From NCBI RefSeq assembly GCF_900198625.1, contig NZ_FZPK01000021.1, positions 1 to 46,667 on the forward strand: DNA of 46,667 bases, read 5' to 3'. This stretch comes from Helicobacter rappini. GTDB taxonomy: Bacteria > Campylobacterota > Campylobacteria > Campylobacterales > Helicobacteraceae. A program made the position numbers and the translations under genes. Each line of letters starts with the position of its first letter. The first letter of the stretch is position 1. The notes under the pieces are model-generated. The model did not search any database and was not told the DNA's origin. It was given only the letters and a program-made list of their open reading frames with translations. Positions 1-6,348 of the stretch are shown piece by piece.

Positions 1-666
1 GTTTAGGGCGTAATTTACAGAATCTAGATTTTTATCCAAATGGGCGGGTGTAGGGTGTAAGGGTGCAAGATTTATAGAATCTAGATTCTGTTTATTATCA
101 TTTTTGCAAGTGTGGGCAAGAGCTTCGCTCGTGCGAGCCTTTGAAAAAGGTGAAAAATCTTTTTTAGATTCCGTGTTTTTGGATTTTTCGCTTTTCCTCA
201 AAATGACAGGTTTAGATTCTATGTTTCTAGATACTTCGGCTAACGCTTCAGTATGACAATTTATAGAATCTATATTCTCAACCACTTGGGTGGGTGCAGG
301 GTGTCTTGTGCAATTTTGACTAGATTCTAGAATCTCCCCCAAATGGGTGGGTGCAGGGTTTAGGGTGCAATTCTTGGAATCTAGAATCTGGTTTTTATTA
401 TTTCGCACCCTAAAATCTACAAGTCTCAAACACGCCGCACAAATGAGCGTCATAGCAAAAAAGCTTGGTGAATCAAAATATGAATATATATGCTTTACAA
501 TGCTAACATTCTCTATTATAGGTAAAAAGCATATAAGGCTCAAAAAGCTAAATACAATAAGGACTTTACGACTAAAAAAAGTCTTAGAATCTTTTAGACT
601 CAATCTACACGCACCATTTGAGAGTAGCAATAAGACCCCAAGCACACAAATACTTGTAACGATCAT
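1..666 (-). CDS. Membrane protein with long repeat-derived tail, cut by left edge
   Basis: An open frame of 222 codons runs from ATG at 666 to the left edge with no stop, so the C-terminus is missing. Its ATG overlaps the TGA of the sialidase-like gene (ATGA at 666-663), which suggests translational coupling. About the first 80 residues hold three hydrophobic stretches (near residues 2-18, 33-48 and 62-77), as in a small inner-membrane protein. From about residue 89 onward the protein is hydrophilic and built from dispersed-repeat sequence rich in LDS, LES and ESK, including PAHLDKNLDS. Near-identical DNA occurs in the cmoB gene (about 45265-45325) and related DNA in the type IIG gene. I do not recognise the membrane part. 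The frame was read codon by codon and is continuous, so this is more likely a real reading frame than chance. Confidence 0.6.
   Translation of the reverse strand, partial: MIVTSICVLGVLLLLSNGACRLSLKDSKTFFSRKVLIVFSFLSLICFLPIIENVSIVKHIYSYFDSPSFFAMTLICAACLRLVDFRVRNNKNQILDSKNCTLNPAPTHLGEILESSQNCTRHPAPTQVVENIDSINCHTEALAEVSRNIESKPVILRKSEKSKNTESKKDFSPFSKARTSEALAHTCKNDNKQNLDSINLAPLHPTPAHLDKNLDSVNYALN
95..259. repeat. TTGTCAT-ended dispersed element inside the left-edge gene
   Basis: The segment runs between TTATCATTTTTGCAAG on the left and ATGACAA (253-259) on the right, with AGAATCT motifs outside. Inside are GCAAGTGTGGGCAAGAG and GAAAAATCTTTTTTAGATTC, shared with 9989-10105. It lies in the C-terminal coding part of the membrane-protein gene without stops. 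Confidence 0.65.
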
Positions 667-1907
667 TTGCCACCCCCTTGCATACTCTGTTGTATAGAAT
701 CTTTTTTAATAGATTCTATCTTTTCTAGTATTGCGTTAATATTTAGTGCGGTATGCTTGATTGTCTTTCGATTATAAGTATAGGTAATATGCAAGAGATT
801 ATTATCGAGTATTGCCGCAGGATAGCTTACCTCGCCGCCCTTTTTAGCTGTATCAATAGTATCAATATAGACAAATTGCCCCTTTATCTTATCCGCTAAA
901 TAATAAAGGCTAAGGCTTTGTCTATCGCCCTTTTTTGTATCATTTTGCCATATGGGATTATGTTTGCCATCATTTGTGATAAGCACGACTTCATCGCCAA
1001 GCTTTACAAGCAGTATCGAGCTATCATAGTTTTTCATATTGCTTGTTTCTATGTCGTGCCAAGTTTTTGCGTAATTCTCACAAGTTTGATAGTAAGTGTT
1101 TGTATTGTAGCGATTATTTGTGCGATAAAATGCGGCACACTCTTTCTCATTTAGGGCTATAATGCTAGGCTGCAGCTGTGCTTTTAGATGATTTATAGCC
1201 TTTGTAGTAAGCATATTGCCATTTTCATCAAAGAATGCAATAAGCGGGAATTTATGCCACATTTCATGTGAGAAAGCAAGGATAAAGCCACCATTTTCAA
1301 GTGGCAGGGCTGGTGTGCGGACAAGATGAGAGTAGTTACCAAAAGGGTTTAAATGCAGCTCTCGCACATAATGGATTGTAGCTAAATCATCGCTAAAATA
1401 AAACTGATAGATTCTAGAAGTAGCCCAACCGCCAAGGCTAACCCCAACGACAAACAAATGCACTCTGTCTCTAGAATCTTTAAATACAATGGGATTGCCT
1501 AGCTTTTTTACATATCTACCACTAAGGCTTGTAAGCCTCTCTGGTGTAAGTAGCACTAAAGGCTCACTCCATTTAGAATCTAATGTCTTTGTGTCTAAAA
1601 AGCTTTGATAGATTTTCACATCAAATGCCCCCTCTCTAGTCCCCGCATAAAAAAGCGTCATAAGCTTAGAATCTTTTGCTACTATCGCACTTGCATGTGC
1701 GCTTAACTCTTTGTTTGGCAATAGCGATTGTGTAGCAATAAAGGACAGGTTTTTATCTGGTGTGTGATGCGTAGCTTGTGTGATCTTAGTTTGTGTGATA
1801 AAGAAAGGGGAATATATCTCATGCTTGATATGATTATGCTTTATAAAAGAGCATAGCATAATAATAGCAGCACAACAAAAAGCATAAAAGTTTAGAATCT
1901 TTAGCAC
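663..1907 (-). CDS. Sialidase-like (BNR/Asp-box fold) exported protein
   Basis: A 414-residue protein starting at GTG 1907, with AAAGGA just upstream. The N-terminus carries one hydrophobic segment (about residues 5-22), consistent with a signal peptide or anchor. The rest resembles the six-bladed beta-propeller BNR_2/exo-alpha-sialidase-like family: an early segment reading ELSAHASAIV, a FYAGTREGAFDVKIYQS stretch, a GNPIVFKDSRDRVHLF blade, and a late YPAAILDNNLLHITYTYNRK blade. Members of the family act on glycans outside the cytoplasm, but some lack sialidase activity, and I could not assign the catalytic Asp, Tyr/Glu and Arg triad with certainty. The downstream membrane-protein gene overlaps its stop. 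No sialic-acid uptake genes are nearby, so the substrate is unknown. Confidence 0.72.
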   Translation of the reverse strand: MLKILNFYAFCCAAIIMLCSFIKHNHIKHEIYSPFFITQTKITQATHHTPDKNLSFIATQSLLPNKELSAHASAIVAKDSKLMTLFYAGTREGAFDVKIYQSFLDTKTLDSKWSEPLVLLTPERLTSLSGRYVKKLGNPIVFKDSRDRVHLFVVGVSLGGWATSRIYQFYFSDDLATIHYVRELHLNPFGNYSHLVRTPALPLENGGFILAFSHEMWHKFPLIAFFDENGNMLTTKAINHLKAQLQPSIIALNEKECAAFYRTNNRYNTNTYYQTCENYAKTWHDIETSNMKNYDSSILLVKLGDEVVLITNDGKHNPIWQNDTKKGDRQSLSLYYLADKIKGQFVYIDTIDTAKKGGEVSYPAAILDNNLLHITYTYNRKTIKHTALNINAILEKIESIKKDSIQQSMQGGGK

Positions 1908-2016
1908 TTAAATCCTTTTATTTATTTCGTTTGGTATTTTAGCATTTTTGGGTGTTTATTTAACTATTTCATAAGCAATAAAAGTTTTGCATATTTGGCT
2001 TTTGCTAGATTTGTTT

Positions 2017-2056
2017 AGATTCTAAGATTTTAGCATATTTAGCTTGGTATTATGGA
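2017..2056. repeat. Junction direct repeat, copy D
   Basis: Forty bases that match 4457-4495 almost base for base: AGATTCTA, then GATTT, then ATATTTAGCTTGGTATTATGGA. On the minus strand both copies lie downstream of an accessory gene (the 399-residue membrane protein here, the 182-residue membrane protein at the other copy). At the other copy the repeat runs straight into a type IIG 3' remnant; here only AGAATCTAAA and a short degenerate stretch follow. It looks like a cassette boundary. Confidence 0.75.
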
Positions 2057-2076
2057 AAGTTGAATAAATACTTGTC

Positions 2077-3276
2077 TTATCCACTAGATAGCTTCTTTTC
2101 TATATAGTCCTTAATTTTTCTTAGTGTTTCTGCAGGAAGCATATCAATCAGTTTTTCCATAGCATTTAGGCTAGGAATTTCTCCTTTCTTTTTATCAAGT
2201 GTCATACTTGGATTATACTCAGCAGAATCTAACATAATCTTTAAAAGTTTGTTTTTTAATTCTTCGTTGTTTGTTTCTTTAATTTGTGTTTCATACCCTT
2301 TATAAGTCTGATTAAGTCGTTGTTTATAGGCATATTCACTTGCCAACCTTTTGTATTCTGCAATCTGCTTTGTAGAATAGTAGGTAAAAAATCCACTAAA
2401 AACCCAAAATGGCAGTGTCTTAAGAAAGCTTATATATGTGAAGTTTTCACTGAAAGAAAAGTAAAAATATAATACAAAAATTACTATAAAAGTAAGAATC
2501 GATATAACAAAAATCCGATTCCACAAAGCTATATTATCTTGATGATCTTTATTTTCATCTTTATAAGCTTCCGATAATCCTGCAGAAGTTGCTCCTGGTA
2601 ATAACTTGTCTATTTCATCATTTTTGTCTTTGTGGAGTTTTTCAAATTTATCTGTATAATTATTTAAGCAATTTTCTAAATCTTGTGTTTTATTCTTAAT
2701 TAACAATTCGATTTCTTTTTGTTTTGTATCTAAATATTTTTCAAGAGACAATCTGCCGCCATTTCCATTCTCATCTGCTTCAATGTTTGTAAAAACTCTT
2801 TCATAAAATTCTTCAAATCTTTTTATTTTATCTTTATTATTCTCTATAGTATTACAAGCTTGTTCTAGTTTTGAAACAATACCTTCGTCAATGATATTAC
2901 CTTGTGAATCTTTTTGATTGTAAAATCTGCGATAATCACTTTCTATTTTTGTTGCGTAATCTTTAGCTTCTTGTATTTTAGCCAAAGCGCTGCTTTTAGG
3001 AGTATCTCCGTCTTTAGTATCAAAAATTTTATTATAAATTGTATTTATATCGCCTTGTGATTTTTTAATATCGCTAACCATTTCTAACACCGACATTTGT
3101 CCATCGTTCCCATTATAAGCGGCTTTTATATTTGCAATGTTGTTTAGCAATTCATTTGTTTTGTTATTTTCAATTAAATCAATAATTTGCTCCATTTGTT
3201 TTATGGACATTTCATTGCCAACACTCTTTACAAATTTGTTAAATAGCTTTTCTTGTTCTTTTGTTAAATTTTCCAT
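2077..3276 (-). CDS. Coiled-coil protein with two membrane segments, unknown function
   Basis: A 399-residue protein starting at ATG 3276, two bases past the stop of a type IIG C-terminal remnant. Residues about 1-245 are charged and rich in Lys, Glu, Asn and Asp, with the look of long helices or coiled coil. Two hydrophobic segments follow (around residues 252-275 and 280-297), then a cytoplasmic-looking tail starting EYKRLASEYAYKQRLNQTYK. This arrangement resembles membrane-anchored coiled-coil proteins seen in accessory islands, some of which act in phage defence, but I recognise no catalytic domain. Its position between two remnants of restriction-gene ends suggests it is cassette cargo. 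A defence role is inference only. Confidence 0.65.
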   Translation of the reverse strand: MENLTKEQEKLFNKFVKSVGNEMSIKQMEQIIDLIENNKTNELLNNIANIKAAYNGNDGQMSVLEMVSDIKKSQGDINTIYNKIFDTKDGDTPKSSALAKIQEAKDYATKIESDYRRFYNQKDSQGNIIDEGIVSKLEQACNTIENNKDKIKRFEEFYERVFTNIEADENGNGGRLSLEKYLDTKQKEIELLIKNKTQDLENCLNNYTDKFEKLHKDKNDEIDKLLPGATSAGLSEAYKDENKDHQDNIALWNRIFVISILTFIVIFVLYFYFSFSENFTYISFLKTLPFWVFSGFFTYYSTKQIAEYKRLASEYAYKQRLNQTYKGYETQIKETNNEELKNKLLKIMLDSAEYNPSMTLDKKKGEIPSLNAMEKLIDMLPAETLRKIKDYIEKKLSSG

Positions 3277-3277
3277 T

Positions 3278-3388
3278 TTATCCCTTTTCTATTATTTCTA
3301 TCTCATCGTTTGTGAGATTGTAGAGTTTATAGACTAAAGAATTAATTTGGGATTCTAACTTGCTTGTGTCAAGGGTAGAATCTTTTGC
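3278..3388 (-). pseudogene. Type IIG RM 3'-end remnant, copy C
   Basis: On the minus strand this stretch encodes the last ~36 residues of a type IIG enzyme: AKDSTLDTSKLESQINSL, then VYKLYNLTNDEIEIIEKG and TAA at 3280-3278. It is almost the same as the end of the intact restriction gene (stop at 6349-6351), and shares its first ~38 bases exactly with remnant B. No upstream part of the gene is attached; the match stops at GCAAAAGATTC. It is a leftover of a recombination or replacement event, directly abutting the 399-residue gene. Confidence 0.8.
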
Positions 3389-3433
3389 TTGTAATTTTTA
3401 TAATCTTTAATAAAGCTTTTTGTAAGGCTAATA

Positions 3434-3661
3434 TTATACTTCGCCATTTTCTATTGCCGCCCTAAATTCAGCTATATTAGCATAAGTCTTTAGTGTGCCT
3501 TCCCTTTTCTCTTTTTCAAGTTCTGCTTTTGCTTTTAGAATCTCTTTTTCAAACTTTGTAAGCTTGGGCTTTTGCACCTTACATTTTGCGTTATCAATCT
3601 TTGCTAGGCTTTTTATCGCAGTGTAAAGCTCTTTACTAGCGTTTTCTATAATTAGTGTCAT
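3434..3661 (-). CDS. Orphan antitoxin-like protein
   Basis: A 75-residue, highly charged protein starting at ATG 3661 with AAAGGA upstream. It has a short beta-prone N-terminus (MTLIIENASKELYTAIKSL) and a Lys/Glu-rich helical middle (KLTKFEKEILKAKAELEKE), ending in YANIAEFRAAIENGEV. Small proteins of this layout in Campylobacterota are usually antitoxins paired with RelE/YoeB/YafQ-type toxins, the C-terminal part wrapping the toxin. No toxin frame follows it: downstream comes directly the type IIG remnant at 3388-3278. It follows the HigA-like gene by 45 bases in the same direction. Assignment as an antitoxin rests on general resemblance. Confidence 0.55.
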   Translation of the reverse strand: MTLIIENASKELYTAIKSLAKIDNAKCKVQKPKLTKFEKEILKAKAELEKEKREGTLKTYANIAEFRAAIENGEV

Positions 3662-3706
3662 TTGTTATCCTTTTATGTTGTTAGAATCTATACAAGATTC
3701 TTTAGT

Positions 3707-3973
3707 TTATATGTCTATCATAAGCTTTTTTAAGCCTACAGCTCTAGCATAGCTTATAATTGTATTGAGATTTGCATTACTTGCTTTTTCAAACCTTGCC
3801 ACAGCACTTTGCTTGACCTGCATTCTTTGTGCGATTTGCTCTTGCGAGAGATTAGAATCTATGCGTGCTTGTATCAGCTGCCTTTGCACTTGCCAAAATG
3901 CACTTTGATTTTCCCACTCTTTTTTAAACTCATCATCTTGTAAGGCTCTAGCCTTTAGCTCTTTAAAAGTCAT
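3707..3973 (-). CDS. HigA-like antitoxin, XRE-type helix-turn-helix
   Basis: An 88-residue protein with an XRE/Cro helix-turn-helix in its C-terminal half: ARIDSNLSQEQIAQRMQVK followed by QSAVARFEKASNANLNTI. The SQEQIA and QSAVARFE stretches are the usual first and recognition helices. Its ATG (3973-3971) overlaps the original stop of the upstream HigB/Gp49-like toxin gene (TGA 3972-3970), the standard toxin-first order of HigBA modules. Such antitoxins bind the toxin and repress the operon. The toxin partner is frameshifted here, so the antitoxin seems to be kept without a working toxin. Confidence 0.75.
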   Translation of the reverse strand: MTFKELKARALQDDEFKKEWENQSAFWQVQRQLIQARIDSNLSQEQIAQRMQVKQSAVARFEKASNANLNTIISYARAVGLKKLMIDI

Positions 3974-4289
3974 TCTTGCTCCTTTATTGTAGATAGAATC
4001 TTTCTTGCTTGTTGTAGCTCATTTTTAGGTGTTTTTTGTGATTTTTTGATAAAGCAGTGAAACACTATGATAACTTTTTGCTTTTTATATGTGAAAAACA
4101 CTCTAGCAATGCCCTCTTGCCCTTTAGCTCAAGCAACCCATCACCCAAGCTTTTTGTATGCGGTTCTTTGACTTCATTGCCAAAGCATTCTAAAAGCTCA
4201 AAGATTCGGTAGATATGGACTTTTATGCTTGTGGGAAGTGCTTCTAGTGCATTTTGCGTTGTCTTATCATAGATTTCAATCTCCCACAT
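3970..4289 (-). pseudogene. HigB/RelE-type (Gp49-like) toxin, frameshifted
   Basis: The frame from ATG 4289 reads MWEIEIYDKTTQNALEALPT and continues to GDGLLELKGKRALLE, a Gp49-like/HigB toxin N-terminus, but then leaves the family pattern and stops at 4065. In another frame the missing part is present: GQEGIARVFFTYKKQ, KVIIVFHCFIKKSQKTPKNE and ARKILSTIKEQE, with TGA at 3972-3970 overlapping the antitoxin ATG. The span is 320 bp, one short of a multiple of three, so a single-base loss near 4120-4135 explains it. The usual toxin is an mRNA-cleaving RNase. The break could be natural inactivation or a sequencing error in an A/G-rich stretch. Confidence 0.8.
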
Positions 4290-4345
4290 TTGCTAACCCT
4301 TATTCTGTGCTACCAAGCAAATTATAACATAAAAGTTATAATATC

Positions 4346-4470
4346 TTAGGATTCTATGGTGGCGATTTCATCATCGCTTAGGTTGTAGAGCTGATAGACT
4401 AAAGAGTCAAGTTTAGATTCTAACTTGCTTGTGTCAAGGGTAGAATCTTTTGCTTTAGATTCTAGGATTT
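4346..4470 (-). pseudogene. Type IIG RM 3'-end remnant, copy B
   Basis: The minus strand encodes a second, more diverged type IIG C-terminus: ILESKAKDSTLDTSKLESK, then LDSLVYQLYNLSDDEIATIES and TAA at 4348-4346. Compared with the intact gene end (LVYKLYNLTNDEIEIIEK), the last third differs, so it derives from a different allele rather than a fresh copy. The upstream break is at an AGAATCT motif, where the junction repeat (4457-4495) begins. Confidence 0.8.
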
Positions 4471-4495
4471 AGTATATTTAGCTTGGTATTATGGA
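4457..4495. repeat. Junction direct repeat, copy B
   Basis: Thirty-nine bases matching 2017-2056, with shared core TAGCTTGGTATTATGGA. On the minus strand it separates the end of the MBL/membrane-protein cassette from the second type IIG remnant. With copy D it suggests that cargo is exchanged between a type IIG stop codon and this junction. Confidence 0.75.
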
Positions 4496-4628
4496 GTTTT
4501 TGCGTGCGGTTTTTTGGAGTGAAAATAAAAATGAAAACATTATAATGCTATACAATACAAACAAGAAATTTTCTATTGCCCCTGTTGCCTTCACACTTCC
4601 ACTTTCTCCAAAATGTATTTTAAAAATT

Positions 4629-5177
4629 TTAGATTTTATTCTGTTTTTCCAAATAGCTTTCGATCGCTTGATGTGCATAATAACGCGAACATATACAAGT
4701 CATAATCATAGCAAAAACAACAATGCAGATATTATAACAAAAATATTTACTTGAATATGAGAAAAAACAAGACAGCAAAGATAATAAAATAGAGTTTCTA
4801 AAAAAGCCATAAGATACATTTTTCCAAAATAGTTTTGTATCATTTCTCGTAATTGCCAGTATATGATTTAGCAATTTGTCTTTGTGCTTGTTGCTAAGTT
4901 TATTATATAAAACGAAGTGTTTCTTGCTAAGATAATTAATAACAGGATTTTCAAATTTTTCCCAAATAAATTGTTCGACAAACTTAATCAATGAAGCAGA
5001 AGTAAAACCAAAAATACCAGATAGAATGATAATTAATGACATAAAAATAATACTATTATTTTCTAACAAAGAAATATCATAGCCAAGCAAAAAATATATT
5101 GCAATTACAAATAAAAATCCCGGTGCAAATCTTGCACAGAGATTGTAAGAGCCAAAAAGTTGCCTAAAATCATTCAT
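4629..5177 (-). CDS. Small membrane protein paired with MBL-fold protein
   Basis: A 182-residue protein with ATG at 5177, overlapping the end of the MBL-fold gene by 8 bp, so the two are almost certainly co-translated. It has two hydrophobic segments early (about residues 18-34 and 42-62, reading FLFVIAIYFLLGYDI and SIIFMSLIIILSGIFGF), a basic middle, and another hydrophobic region near residues 128-165 before the tail ESYLEKQNKI. I do not recognise the family. A membrane protein following a soluble ComEC-like MBL hydrolase in an accessory island suggests a membrane-associated partner or effector; that is inference. Confidence 0.65.
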   Translation of the reverse strand: MNDFRQLFGSYNLCARFAPGFLFVIAIYFLLGYDISLLENNSIIFMSLIIILSGIFGFTSASLIKFVEQFIWEKFENPVINYLSKKHFVLYNKLSNKHKDKLLNHILAITRNDTKLFWKNVSYGFFRNSILLSLLSCFFSYSSKYFCYNICIVVFAMIMTCICSRYYAHQAIESYLEKQNKI

Positions 5178-6297
5178 ACGATTCTACCTTATCATAAAAT
5201 GGCAGTGGTTCTGCAGTGATCCAACCCTCTCTTTGTGGCACATTACCATTGCGGTGTCGTTTCGTGCTTCCTTGTGTAGCAATAACCTTGCATCCCCTGC
5301 GAATAAAAGCATTAATAACCACTCTTCTAGGATGTCTGTCATCATCTTTCCCAGCCGAAACAAAAGCAACAATTGAGTTTTTCTTGTTAGTATTTTTATT
5401 GCCTATAAATTTATTTAAGATAGACGGGCTGACATTTCTTCTGCTTCCGTGATGTGGAATTTGGATAAAGCTTAAACTTTTAGAAATATTTATATTTTTA
5501 TTTAAGGCATAGTTATGGGCATTTTGCAATGCTTCGTTTCCAGCATCTCCTGTTAAAAGTATCCCCCTCCCATCTAAATTAGCATAAAGAATAACACTGC
5601 TTTCATTCTCTTCACTTGTTTTGCCTTTTTCTTTGTTATATTCTTTTAAAGTTTCTATATTCATATTTTCTGCAACATTAATGCAAACTTCTCTCATTGA
5701 TTCTAGAATACTTGTTTGTTTAGAATCTTCTATTGAAATTTCCTTCGTTTTATTAGAGTTTGGTATAAGATCGTATAAGTGCCAATCTTTGTTTGGAGAT
5801 AAAACTTGAAAAACACCAATTTGACACCCTTCATAAGGTTCTTTTATCTCGATTTCTTTTTGCGTGGCAATTGTTTCCAATTTCCTAGCATATTGATAAT
5901 ATTTCTGTTCAAACCTTTCACGCATACTATCAGTTGTAGTTCTTTTATCCCTTTTAAAATTATTACTTGGATTATCAATAAACTTGATGATTTGATCAAT
6001 ATAACACCAAGGTCTATGTATCCATAACTCCTTTACTTTTAGATTCTCTAATATTTCAGTTAAACCTGATGCGTGATCTTTATCGGGATGGGTATTGACA
6101 ACATAATCCACGCAATCTGTCTTATAATATTTTTGGATATGTTTAACCAAAGCACCCCCAGATTCTTTTGTCCCTCCATCAATAATCATCACCTTTTGTT
6201 TGTTTCTGTCCCAATCGCCCTGCCACCATCTCAATGCGATTGCATCTCCACTATTGTTTCCATTGCCAACAGGTAAAAAATCTATTTCATAATTCAC
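5170..6297 (-). CDS. Metallo-beta-lactamase-fold hydrolase (ComEC-C-terminal-like)
   Basis: A 375-residue MBL-fold protein. It shows the metal-binding motif as THPDKDHASG (His70, Asp72, Asp74, His75), an early IIDGG strand, ILLTGDAG near residue 250 (metal-bridging Asp), and IPHHGS near residue 281, matching the MBL domain of ComEC/Rec2-type proteins. No membrane segments are visible, so it is soluble. Proteins of this group hydrolyse phosphodiester or related bonds; the substrate here is unknown. It lies just downstream of the type IIG gene in the same direction, and its 3' end overlaps the membrane-protein gene. It is likely one half of a two-gene accessory module, possibly defensive. Confidence 0.8.
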   Translation of the reverse strand: MNYEIDFLPVGNGNNSGDAIALRWWQGDWDRNKQKVMIIDGGTKESGGALVKHIQKYYKTDCVDYVVNTHPDKDHASGLTEILENLKVKELWIHRPWCYIDQIIKFIDNPSNNFKRDKRTTTDSMRERFEQKYYQYARKLETIATQKEIEIKEPYEGCQIGVFQVLSPNKDWHLYDLIPNSNKTKEISIEDSKQTSILESMREVCINVAENMNIETLKEYNKEKGKTSEENESSVILYANLDGRGILLTGDAGNEALQNAHNYALNKNINISKSLSFIQIPHHGSRRNVSPSILNKFIGNKNTNKKNSIVAFVSAGKDDDRHPRRVVINAFIRRGCKVIATQGSTKRHRNGNVPQREGWITAEPLPFYDKVESYE

Positions 6298-6348
6298 TTA
6301 ATATGCCTTTATTCATAAATATTGTTTGTGATGTAGCATTATAGCACA

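Noticed and set aside
347-697. Plus-strand frame of 116 codons
   Set aside because: It lies opposite the left-edge minus-strand gene, which is open for 222 codons, couples to the sialidase gene and has membrane segments. The plus frame has repeat-like composition and no ribosome-binding site.
4478-4678. Minus-strand 66-codon frame overlapping the end of the 182-residue membrane protein
   Set aside because: No ribosome-binding site, overlaps a better gene and the junction repeat. A small real gene cannot be excluded but is not supported.
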